Assembly (NCBI GenBank): GCA_000328365.1
Contig: KB304303.1
Span: forward strand, 62,001 to 126,000
Reading direction: 5' to 3'
DNA from: Capitella teleta
Taxonomy: Eukaryota; Annelida; Polychaeta; Capitellidae
Length of the DNA: 64,000 bases
Part shown: piece by piece, positions 46,001 to 54,600 of the stretch
Numbering within the stretch: position 1 is the stretch's first letter
Layout of the letters: every line of letters begins with the position of its first letter
Program-made: the position numbers and the translations under genes
Notes under the pieces: generated by a model
The model's database searches: none
Told to the model about the DNA's origin: nothing
What the model saw: only the letters and a program-made list of their open reading frames with translations

Positions 46001-46349
46001 CGCTCTGGGCGCTGTGACCTGGATCTACCTCCGGAGGTATGTTTGAACTTTCGAAATCAATGTTATACTATTCTTATGAAAAATACGAATGCATTTTAGT
46101 CAGATATCTGTTTTCATGATTTTTGATGACTTTCACAGCTCTCTGAGGTACATCCCTGTGATGAGTATTACGTAACTGGCCCTGCTCCTCCTTCTTCTCA
46201 TTCTCTCTCCTGCTCCTCCCTCTTCTTCTACCTCCTCTTCCAGCACCCTATTTATCCTCTTCTCCTCTCTTTCTTACAGGTTCAGCTTGCTTCGTCTGAA
46301 ACCTATGTTTGAAATCGAACACTTTCAATCACCTCCGAATCGGTCATAA
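27129..46349 (+). CDS. B1: EGF/TNFR-module five-pass membrane protein
   Basis: Twenty-five coding exons join in phase to give 1421 residues: 27129-27348, 27636-27773, 27827-27949, 30671-30745, 35256-35330, 38059-38133, 39057-39113, 39806-39984, 40093-40361, 40419-40631, 40687-40896, 40957-41153, 41211-41531, 41805-42029, 43667-43795, 43855-43993, 44057-44243, 44297-44409, 44462-44673, 44733-45086, 45140-45216, 45275-45409, 45473-45780, 45872-46036, 46280-46349. Order: signal peptide (1-19), EGF (about 85-118), calcium-binding EGF (120-160), three TNFR-type modules (161-235), a Cys-containing beta-rich region (255-790), TM1 808-832, TM2 851-877, coiled and glycosylated loop, TM3 1124-1145, TM4 1204-1224, second Cys-containing loop, TM5 1375-1397. 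I infer a plasma-membrane protein with N-terminus outside. The topology recalls prominins, but I see no prominin sequence match. B2 is its paralogue. No named family is recognised. Confidence 0.9.
27636..27773 (+). CDS. B1 exon 2: EGF-like module
   Basis: A phase 1-1 exon of 138 bp. It contains six cysteines in EGF order (CRGIICNQGC, then CICREGF, then a final GEC). It lacks the calcium-binding D-x-D-E start. Confidence 0.85.
27827..27949 (+). CDS. B1 exon 3: calcium-binding EGF module
   Basis: A phase 1-1 exon of 123 bp opening DIDECTEG, with CRNEEGYHTCECREGFY later. This matches the cbEGF consensus, including the D-I-D-E calcium ligands and the Asn/Tyr hydroxylation region. Confidence 0.9.
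27950..30670 (+). other. B1 intron 3
   Basis: A 2.7-kb intron with an A-rich tract at 28691-28738 and three ATGCAAAT octamers at 29190-29359. No other module exon was found. Confidence 0.55.
28691..28738. repeat. A-rich low-complexity run
   Basis: Three A tracts are interrupted by single G residues. The poly-lysine and poly-phenylalanine frames across it are artefacts. Confidence 0.9.
30671..30745 (+). CDS. B1 exon 4: TNFR-type module 1
   Basis: A 75-bp phase 1-1 exon after acceptor CATACTGCAG. The cysteine pattern is C-x3-C-x9-C-x7-C with one NGT sequon. The spacing equals the N-terminal part of a TNF-receptor cysteine-rich domain. Confidence 0.8.
30746..35255 (+). other. B1 intron 4
   Basis: A 4.5-kb intron. 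No additional C-x3-C-x9-C-x7-C exon was found on the plus strand. Open frames such as 33561-33923 have no splice context. Confidence 0.5.
35256..35330 (+). CDS. B1 exon 5: TNFR-type module 2
   Basis: A 75-bp phase 1-1 exon after acceptor TGTCTTCAG, with donor GTAAGT. It has the same C-x3-C-x9-C-x7-C pattern (CLKSCMDGYFISQQC, then a cysteine seven residues later). Confidence 0.85.
35331..38058 (+). other. B1 intron 5
   Basis: A 2.7-kb intron with a poly(A) run at 36607-36634. No coding exon is recognised. Confidence 0.55.
36607..36634. repeat. Poly(A) run
   Basis: A run of about 28 A residues within B1 intron 5. Confidence 0.9.
38059..38133 (+). CDS. B1 exon 6: TNFR-type module 3
   Basis: A 75-bp phase 1-1 exon after acceptor CCTCGTAG. 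CGERCGPNEFELTPC and then NRTC give the same spacing and an NRT sequon. Confidence 0.85.
38134..39056 (+). other. B1 intron 6
   Basis: Nothing further is recognised. An inverted pair near 38888-38940 (CCAATTTTGAAATATT and its reverse complement) could form a hairpin. Confidence 0.5.
39057..39113 (+). CDS. B1 exon 7: linker
   Basis: A 57-bp phase 1-1 exon (VPNLYHGNRRVDNLELTTR). It has exactly the length and phase of the B2 exon at 58512-58568, which supports an orthologous exon position in the paralogue. Confidence 0.75.
39114..39805 (+). other. B1 intron 7
   Basis: A 0.7-kb AT-rich intron. It holds one ATTTGCAT octamer near 39430. Confidence 0.55.
39806..40361 (+). CDS. B1 exons 8-9: ectodomain start
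   Basis: Exons 39806-39984 and 40093-40361, joined in phase 0, encode residues about 255-403. Recognisable points shared with B2 are the FEEVDHS / FSDVDHS motif, a cysteine followed by a segment of alternating hydrophobics, and NIVCT / SIVCT near the end. The fold is probably beta-rich; this is inference. Confidence 0.85.
40419..40896 (+). CDS. B1 exons 10-11: cysteine-rich core
   Basis: Exons 40419-40631 and 40687-40896. CAELRTKCDSC opens a cysteine-rich segment, followed by CFSCGTQEACSNNC. B2 has the matching CRSAKSRCDQC and CCQIDC. The intron between them starts GTTTGT, an atypical donor. CHVKPVKRYPIYDIEYEV corresponds to CHVKYKPPKVLYKVKYII in B2. Confidence 0.85.
40957..42029 (+). CDS. 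B1 exons 12-14: beta-rich ectodomain up to the membrane
   Basis: Exons 40957-41153, 41211-41531 and 41805-42029. The last encodes a probable Ig-like or stalk domain. Its motif TFDLTFAIPTAGKD is conserved in B2 as TFDLIFSIPNYGQD. Several sequons (NTS, NVT) are consistent with an extracellular location. Confidence 0.85.
42999..43090. repeat. (AAT)n then (AAAT)n microsatellite
   Basis: A few AAT units run into about 20 perfect AAAT units. Apparent Phe/Ile/Tyr/Leu-rich minus frames across it are artefacts. Confidence 0.95.
43280..43315. repeat. A-rich run
   Basis: Two A tracts are separated by TG. Confidence 0.9.
43667..43993 (+). CDS. B1 exons 15-16: TM1 and TM2
   Basis: Exon 43667-43795 carries TM1 (FTPFIAVLCVIISFLALLLV). 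Exon 43855-43993 carries TM2 (SIAITFTVLLLMI region). They are linked by a short basic cytoplasmic turn (RNAKKLDNK). The intron between them is 59 bp. Confidence 0.85.
44057..45086 (+). CDS. B1 exons 17-20: first large extracellular loop and TM3
   Basis: Exons 44057-44243, 44297-44409, 44462-44673 and 44733-45086. The loop is about 240 residues, Gln/Glu/Lys-rich and helical, with sequons NQT, NLT and NLT. TM3 (SLICILVAIDLVWFI) follows KLKGSDIIGW. Two introns use GTTTGT donors; reading through them would put stops in frame, so the splice assignment is constrained. Confidence 0.8.
45140..45409 (+). CDS. B1 exons 21-22: cytoplasmic loop and TM4
   Basis: Exon 45140-45216 encodes a short cytoplasmic loop. 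Exon 45275-45409 carries TM4 (LVATVTVCCVIYLVLV). Introns are 50-60 bp. Confidence 0.8.
45473..46036 (+). CDS. B1 exons 23-24: second extracellular loop and TM5
   Basis: Exons 45473-45780 and 45872-46036. The loop is helical, with a cysteine cluster DCNCTS and a further Cys. TM5 (VLIFVSVLVLVDALGAVTWI) ends at IYLRR. The second exon ends in phase 2 at GTATGT. Confidence 0.85.
46139..46175 (+). CDS. B1 alternative last exon a
   Basis: Acceptor TTTCACAG in the correct phase gives a 12-residue end (SSLRYIPVMSIT) and TAA at 46173. It would make a 1410-residue isoform. It has no counterpart in B2 and may be unused. Confidence 0.4.
46180..46279 (+). promoter_or_regulatory. Polypyrimidine tract before exon 25b
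   Basis: Almost 100 bases of C/T with CTCCTCCTTCTTC-type units run up to TTTCTTACAG. This is an unusually long tract that favours the downstream acceptor and could bind PTB-type regulators. Confidence 0.6.
46280..46349 (+). CDS. B1 last exon b
   Basis: It encodes RFSLLRLKPMFEIEHFQSPP then Asn-Arg-Ser and TAA at 46347. The basic start and the SPP motif align with the B2 tail after TM5 (KTRHKFAVRH then SSSPP), so I take this as the main end of B1. Confidence 0.7.
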
Positions 46350-46925
46350 TCCTCTCTGCTATACCAATATACGTGTATCTTATATCCACACCCTGTTCCC
46401 TCTCTACAGTCGTTTTTACACCCGTTAAGTCCGCTCACCCTCTCTCTTCTTGTGTGCTTGAAAATTCTCCGCTTTTGGTATTCTTAAGCACGGTATCGAT
46501 TTTCAATTTATTTTGTTAATTTATGTGTATTGTCGGCGATAATTAATTACAGATATTGTTCTGAAATATTGTTGTTTTATTCTCCTCTAATCAGAGCGTT
46601 TCAAAATTATAACACTTCAGGCTGTTCAAACCTTCAAGTTCGTATTATATATATAGGCCTACTATTTTTTTTTTTTTTTAATGTGTAATAATATTATTTT
46701 ATTTTATCTAATGTTTGTAATTACATTCACCAGGACTTGCCATACTTATTGAATATTTATTTGTAAATTTATCTTGTACGTTGTGAAAAGTACGTGTGTG
46801 CTTAAGGTTATGATAAAGTTTTTGATGTGTTTTATTTTGGTTCCGATCACTAGAAATGAACCTAAAACAAACCCAAACCCCTAATTATATAAATTAACTG
46901 ATTTGTGTTCTTGATTTGCAGTTTG

Positions 46926-46931
46926 AATAAA
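46926..46931 (+). terminator. Candidate B1 poly(A) signal
   Basis: AATAAA 577 bases after the B1 stop. It is the first canonical hexamer noticed. Confidence 0.5.
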
Positions 46932-47608
46932 AGTGTGAATCAAAAATGAATACTTACGTACAATATTGCATCAATATTATTTTAAAACAGCCTCTGAATG
47001 CTGAGGTTTTTGTGCTGCTACGTCATGAAACGGAACGATTCATAACGAATTCTGACTTCACTTTCGCGACTGTCCCTCTCTGTCGTGTATGGCATGAATG
47101 CAAATATCCGCTCACAGTGTACGTTCATTAACACATTGACCGCAATGGTGGTCAGTCTACTGGTATTCAGGAGGGAAGATCTCACTGACTGATTGTACTA
47201 CATGTACTTCATGTCCGCATTCACTCAGTATTCCAAAACGTGTTTAGTGAATTTTCTTCAGTACACTGCTGCCTGAGGAGCTATGTCTGTGTGTGCGTAG
47301 GGTGTACGTATTGTTAAGCTATTTTGAAAGAAAAACTGTGTCAATATTATTTCAATCATGATTTATTTGTTATAATATATTAGTTTGGTAATTAATCCCA
47401 AACATCTTGGCAGCTCATTCGTAGTATTATTGCTATATTCTATTATTTAATAGTTTTTGGAATTCTTGTACAGAGCAATATCATCATGTCATAATGTACA
47501 TAATATATGCTGTTGATTTTTTATACCAAGAAATGATTATAATAAATTTCATACAAATTGAATTGATTTTTGGTTTCATTCATTTTATGAAGAAAGGCGA
47601 CAACTGTT

Positions 47609-47618
47609 TTTATTTATT
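47609..47618 (-). terminator. Candidate B2 poly(A) signal
   Basis: Two overlapping AATAAA hexamers on the minus strand, about 470 bases after the B2 stop. Confidence 0.5.
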
Positions 47619-48089
47619 TTGTTTTTCATTTTCGCAACATATAACCCACACGAAACAGTTCAAGAACGGTGAAATCATAACGCATCTGGAATCATAACGC
47701 ACCTTCTACACGTTATGATCCACAATAACACTCACATGACATGGCAGATAAAAAAATTAAACGAAATCATAATTGTAAAAAGTTAATTGCAACACGATTT
47801 GAATTCCACTTTCAGAGAATGCAGTCAATTAGTGATTAAAATACGACCTCGTTCTACAGGCTTTTAATGGCAAATAAATTAAATCCATACATTTACGATT
47901 TGTGGAAGACTAAAGGATGCAAAAATTACATGAGCAATTAAACAAATATTTTTGAGAACATAAAATTGTGCCATCAGCAGTTATATAATATAAGAAATTA
48001 CAAAACTGAAAAAAAAAAAAAATCAATTTCACTTTTGTATAAGAAGTCACCTACACAAAGTAAGTACTTCATGGCATAACCATCGCGTG

Positions 48090-48693
48090 TCATACTTTAG
48101 TTTCTGAGTACTTGAAATCAGCAGAGAGAGTACCCGAGTGTCCCGGGGGTAGGGCGTTACGCTTGCCCCCGGCAGCAAACGTTTCGTAACTCGGTTCTAG
48201 CTCTTCACTTTCGCAGTCTGTATCATCAGGCGCCGGCGGACGCCGAGCATAGCGAGCTGCCGGAGGGGAAGAGCTAAGGTAAATATGACGAACAGCGAAT
48301 TTGTGACGAGTTTTGAGGTAATGGAAAAGGACGGCGCCGGACAAGTGGATGACGTGCATGCCAGCGACGGCCACGAAGACCGCGTAGCCGGCATTCACTA
48401 ACACAGCGCGCGCCGACTGCAGCAGCGGTTCGAAGGAAATGTCATGGTTGCCTAGAGAAAGGGACGAGGTCAGAAGGTCACCTGGGGACAAAGAGTTCAT
48501 TAGCTGCGGCCATACGAGGTGTGAATGCGTGTACCTGAGTAGAGACTTGGTTTAATAGGAATAAAGTTGCAAGGAAGCATTGGGATGTCTAATGAGGGTG
48601 GATCAAAGGTCAAACTGCACGTCCAGTTGACGAGAGCCTGCTTCTGGACGGCACACACCTCGCCCACGTAATTCTCAGCGATGCGCTTTTGCT
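48090..48693 (-). CDS. B2 last two exons: second loop, TM5 and tail
   Basis: Exon 48693-48535 encodes part of the second extracellular loop, with three cysteines and an NWT sequon. Exon 48481-48090 carries TM5 (AGYAVFVAVAGMHVIHLSGA). The cytoplasmic tail of about 75 residues is Pro/Ser-rich, has an acidic patch (DDTDCESEELEPSYETF), and ends SETKV. Confidence 0.9.
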
Positions 48694-51600
48694 CTGTGAA
48701 TACACGCATGCGTACAAACATCGAATGTAAACATAGATGCTAACCTGTGTTGAAGTACTCGAGCATGCTTTCTAGGTTGAGCAGTTCTGATTTCATCTGC
48801 GCCTCGTAGATCTTCATAGTGACCTGATTGAAGTGCTCTGCTTGATCAGCCAGGTACCAGTTCGTTTGGTTGATCTGCACATCCAGCGCCTGGGAGAACA
48901 TGCTGAAACCCTCGAGTTGTGAGACTGACACAAAGTCCACGAGCACAACAGTTGCTTTGACGACGACGTAGAAGAGCACCATGAGAGCACAAGCAACGAG
49001 GAGTTTCGGCAAAGAGTCGCTTAACAACAGATGCCCGGTCACCTGACGAGCATGTGCGTATTTCTTGGGCTGCTCGTCCTGTTCTATGCCCACCGCAGAT
49101 GCGTCACCATGGTAGTGGTGCACATACGGGTTAGTGCTTTGTGACTCACAGTTTGTGGAGCCCGTGGCCTGGTGTTGCCATGGTGATGTGTTGTAATCAG
49201 GGATTACACTGGTTGCCTCATTGGCGAAGCCAGGATCCTCACTACAGTATACAGTTCGCTCGTCAATTTGCTGATGTTCTGGTTCGTGTGACCGACTGTC
49301 AGGAGTTGTCATCGCAGTGTCGGATTTTATGTAGACGTGGGTCGAGTTGAGTTTCTCTTCGCGAGTGTCCTCAAAGCCGGTGCACATGGTTGTGGCTCTG
49401 ACGTAGGTGTGCGTGAAGCGGTAGATGAGCAGAATGGCATCCATCACCAAGAAGATAATGCGCAGTACTTCGGTGTTGACTGTGCTTAAATATTCCTCCA
49501 AAGAGAACGCAGGTTCCTCGTGTACGAAACGTTGGCCATCTGGAAGAATGTACTTGTACTCCTCTGCCAAATACGTTGAGGTCAGTCGAGGTCCTTTGAT
49601 TGGTTCCTCTGGAAGGTGGGTAGCAAAAGCAAGGGATGAGTCCAAATGTTTGAAGGCTGTATGCGAAGTGAGGTTGCGGGGGTTGGAGTCTGGACCAAGT
49701 GTGCAGAACGGATTGAGCAAGCCAATCTCAGGAACGGGCAATGATGGCAACAGTGGAAGATTGTTATAGTAGCTGTAGATAAAAATGAGATGCTAACATT
49801 GAAATTTTTATTGACAACATACCTCTCCCAGAACTGCAATGGCCACAGTTGAACCTTTTCGACTTCTTCTATGTCGAGAAATGCACCAAAGTCGACGTCT
49901 ACCCCTTTTAGCGAGGATTTCGTCTGCAGCATAACAGGACGATCATCAACAAACTCACTTTCATTGAAAAGTCTTTGAGGAAAGCTCAACCAGTCACTTT
50001 TGAAGATCTTTCTTAGGTACTGATGATACTTGGTAATCACTGGCTCAATATGCTGTTCCGTTTTATTCCTCACAGCATTTGTATAATTGTCAACATTATC
50101 AACATACTTGTCCATGAAAGTTGTAACTCGTTGGTGCATGTGGTAGCTCACAGAGGATTGTCTACCATGCATCTCCAGTAAGTGCTGACTGGATGTGATA
50201 TTCTCCATCTGGAAGGCCATGGCATTAAAGAGTTCGCCAATGTAGTTACTACAAGCTCCCTGCATGTTAGTTACAAGTTCACCCTGTCGCAAGAGTTCAG
50301 TTTGGCCAAAAGAGTTTATCTTGGAGGCCAGGTCAGCACTGCTGTTGTGTTTGATTCCCTGCAATGTCCCGATCTTGGAGAGCTCTTGGAAGTCACCCTC
50401 GATGAATAGCATAAGTATGGCGAAGAAAACAGTGAAGGTAAAGAAAAGGCTATACAGGATCCTCATCACGATATACAATCCAATAAATGTGGTTTGTTTC
50501 TTGGACAAGTTGGAACTCGGAGAACACGGGGCATGCTCGTCTTCTGGGAAAGACGACGGGGTTGCAGGAGGTTCATTGTACAACTGAGGGGTTTTAGGGT
50601 GGTACGGGGTGTAGAACTCCGCTTTGTGGGTACATTCACTGTACAAGTACCCAATAGACAACAATACAAAGCACACGACGGCGATACCGCCTACGATGGC
50701 ATACACTGTTATTGTGATGGACAATTTCTGCTCAGTGTTGGGCTGTTGGAATCGCTCGGCATCATTGCCAAAACTTTGCTGTTCGAAGACCATTTGAGTC
50801 AGATAGACATTGTAGCTTTGCTTAGCATCAGTGAGTTTGATATCGAATGTTTTATCAGGGTCTTGGCCATAGTTTGGAATGGAGAAAATAAGGTCGAAAG
50901 TTTCTTGGTCGATGATGAGGAAATCGTATCGGAAAAGTTCTTCAAATTCTCCACGATTATTGATTGTCACACCAAGGTAAGCTGGGACCTCACTCATTTT
51001 ACCTATAAATATAATTGTGAGTGCCATTTATTACTTTACCAAAATTCAAGTCTTACCTTTGATGTGAATGTTCCATACTTTGCCACCAGGAGCGAGTTCC
51101 AATCGAGTGGTGAGAGACTTGTTGGTCAGTAGAACGGGACCGATGTCACGGAAGTAGAATGGCAAGATTGAAGTATTTCCTGTTGATAAGTAAAACAAAT
51201 AAAATTAATATATAATAAGATTGAACGACGTCAACGATTTGCATAGTATTTCAAGTCTTACCTGGAACATAAAATCTTATCCTGGGGTCATATTGGTTGG
51301 ACATGATTGAGTAGTTGAATCGCTCGTTTGGATCAGCGTTCTTTGTTCTTGTAGCACTCATGGTTATTGGCTGACCGTCATCATTGTGCTGTCTTTGTAG
51401 ACTTCTGAACTTGCTGATATCTTTATTACAGTCGTTCTTCTCGTCCCAGTTAGACGTTGAGTAGTCGAACGGCTTTGAAAACTGAGTCGAAGCAACGAAT
51501 ATGTTGTGCGAGATTTCATGAACGACAACTCGCTTGTTGTTGTAACCCTCCTGCTCCTTCATGCTGAACAGGGAATGGTTGTACCATTTGTATTTTTCAT

Positions 51601-54600
51601 CATAATAACCCTTCAATATCATCTCTGACTGAAGATCCAGTCCGATGGAGTGCTCAATGTTGAGGAAGTCGACTTGGAATTCACCCTGGCCTTGGAAATC
51701 TAGATCTTTTGCATACACAGTCCCGTACTTCAAAGGAGTGAAGAACCCTGCAGACTCCACTTGAATGATGTACTTCACTTTATAGAGCACTTTGGGTGGT
51801 TTATACTTGACGTGGCACTGGTATTCCGACTTGATGTTCTGGAATACTGGCTGAATCGTGTACCGGTATGCATCGCCTTCAAGGTATTGGTAAGATTGAA
51901 AGAGTTCAACGTGATAACATAATCACTAACCCATAGCACATTCAACAGGTGCGTCAACACACGACTCACTGTAGGCTTGTTTACAATCTGATAAAGTGTA
52001 GCAATCAATCTGACAGCATTTCTTCTCGAACAATTCTGAAACAGAAGAGCGGTTTCTGGATTATTTGTGGGATGGAGAATAAACCAGTGATCCATCAAAG
52101 TCAGCGGGCAAGTCTGCGGCCTCCGTCTTCCGACCAGAATGTACAAACGACTCAAACCGATCTCTTAGGACTGAACGCATGGTAGCCTTGCCATATAGTA
52201 TGGTCAGAATAAATCGCTCTCTTCTGGGAGGACCTTAATGTATTCTGCCAAGGGTATCAGCGTCTCTGGGGTCTTTTCCATCTAATTCTAGATTGGTATC
52301 ACTATTGTATGACGGTGCCCCAATATAACACACCTGATGGGGGTTACTGGTAGTTTGCGTGAGTGAGTGATGGGGTTTTACGGCTCCACCCAATCCGATC
52401 GTACTGGTAGTTTGCCTGAGCTGTTTAATTGCCGTCATAATTAACTAATAAGTTTTGCACATTAAACGTCAGATTTAGAAGGTTTATAACTAGGGGATGT
52501 CGACACATTTAACTTGATTTTGTGTGTGTGCATATTCACATATATACTAATACAAATAATAAAGGTATTGGAGACCTAACATACCAAGTGATCATTGATT
52601 CCAAAAGGCAGTCTTACCCAAAACCCGACATCGTTGATGCTCCAAACACTGATCACATCTAGATTTGGCTGAGCGACATCGACGTGGAGGGAAGGTGATT
52701 GAGTGTTCTGCTGTGTACGACTGGTTAAAAACCTGTCTCAGGAGAGCATTATTGTCGGTGCAGACGATGCTGTTGGGCGCAGGATTCAACTCTTTGGGGA
52801 AAGTTCCCTGTGATTGAAAAGAAAAACAAAGTTGAAATTGTTTTCTTGGGAAAGGAACTAAGGACATTCCGGACACGATTAGGGGTTTGGATTAGAAGTC
52901 TGCATCACCCAGCTGTTACTGGGAAGAGGAGGGAGGATGTACATTGCTGCCCTCATTCCATCTGAATGATAGGGACGAGAGTTAATTTACTTGTACGAGT
53001 TACAACCGGCCATTTTCTCTGAACTCTGACCACTGCGGGTTTTATGGTTATTGCAAACAAAACAACATATGATGGGCAGTTATTTTTCTTTAGCTATTAA
53101 TGCTTCCGCCATTGAATTCCCTGGACGCATAGATCGGCCTCCAGGGATGTCATTACAACTTGTTGATGCGCTCCAAGGAACACTGCAACGGAAGCGGAAA
53201 TATCTGCCCAGTGATGCGGGAAAATTGCAAGGAACGACGTGGGCCATATTGGGTGGCAAGGGAAATCAAACGTTGGTGGAGGCTCATTACGAAGAGGTCA
53301 GTTCATTGGAGGAATTAGACAAGAGGAGCCTAGAACGCAACACAAATTACTCATCATTAGTCATTACTACTCATTAGGGCACACATTATGGACTCCTTGT
53401 TGCGACTTGATTAGCGGAACAATCCGATTGCTTTTGTCTAATGCCTCTGAGAGTCCATGAGGTGAGCCAGAGAGGCACAGAGAGCAGATCTCATCACGTC
53501 CACAAAAGCCACGCGAATACATTGTTAATATTAATCGTCACCCTTTTCATGGGGGTGTAAATATGCATACCCGGAGTGAATCATGGCTTTCTTTCGGGAC
53601 GTGTTTGAAATACTGCTCCCTTTTATGCCACAAAGGTATAAACATAAACATTCCTACGAACATGCTCATTCACATGCATATTGATGTCATGCACCATCAA
53701 TATTCTCATGCGCATGCACAACATGCGACGCACAATATAAATCCAAGATGTTCTCAAGATGCTCATGCACATGCAGTTGTTTACATGCTGTTCTAGCAAA
53801 CATAATTAGTTCATGCCTGATTAAGGCAAAATGCTGGTGAAATAAATCCTTGAACGGAAGTTGAATAAATAAAATCAGTATGAGGGTACGGGGAAGGAAA
53901 ATGGATTCAATTGAAGAAAACGTGGATAAAAGAAAAAGCGGGCCAACTTCGTGGGATTATTTGATCTCGGAATCCTGAAACAACTAGGGCTTGTGTGGTC
54001 CGAGGAGGCAAGCAGGATTTAAGTGCCTTACCCAAGGACACAAGATTGTTGGCTGGCTTCGAACGGCAAGTGGCCAGCGCCAAGTCCTTTCGAGGCGAGC
54101 ACGCTAACCACTCGGCCACCACCTCTCCTTGGAATATTATTATTTGTCCATCTTAAAACCAGGACAGTAAGGATCTGGGACCCACGTCGCCAGCACAAGT
54201 TCATCATGAATATTTCGGTGCGTTTAGCAATGGCCACAACACCGTCGTGCTCATGGACATCCACATAGCTATAAACTGAATTGGGGAGTATCGAATGATA
54301 CAACAAGTTTCCGCAAACCCTAAATCCAATCATAGCTCTTACTTAAGGCAATATCATTTGAAATAGGGGTTTATACCAGCCATTTTTAAGTCATAAAGGT
54401 TCTTATCTACATTTGTAGATGGCAGGCGATTCCCCTTATCTTGCCTTATCAGGAAACGGTAGATTTGCGTCGCATATCTTATAATTGTCTGATCCGTTCA
54501 TCGGCTTATTCACAGGAAACAAACACGACATCGTCGACAACGATGTCGCCAATTTAGAGCAATTGCCACGTGCTTTCTTAGAAGCGACAAGAAATCAAAA

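Larger units (their letters stand above)
46350..48089. other. Convergent B1-B2 intergenic region
   Basis: It contains the 3' UTRs of both genes. The first plus-strand AATAAA I see after B1 is at 46926. The first minus-strand AATAAA after B2 is at 47618-47609. No coding exon is recognised in the AT-rich remainder. Confidence 0.65.

Noticed and set aside
43667-46036. GPCR or DC-STAMP assignment for the membrane region
   Set aside because: Five, not six or seven, membrane segments are supported in both B1 and B2, with two large extracellular loops. No GPCR or DC-STAMP motif is seen.
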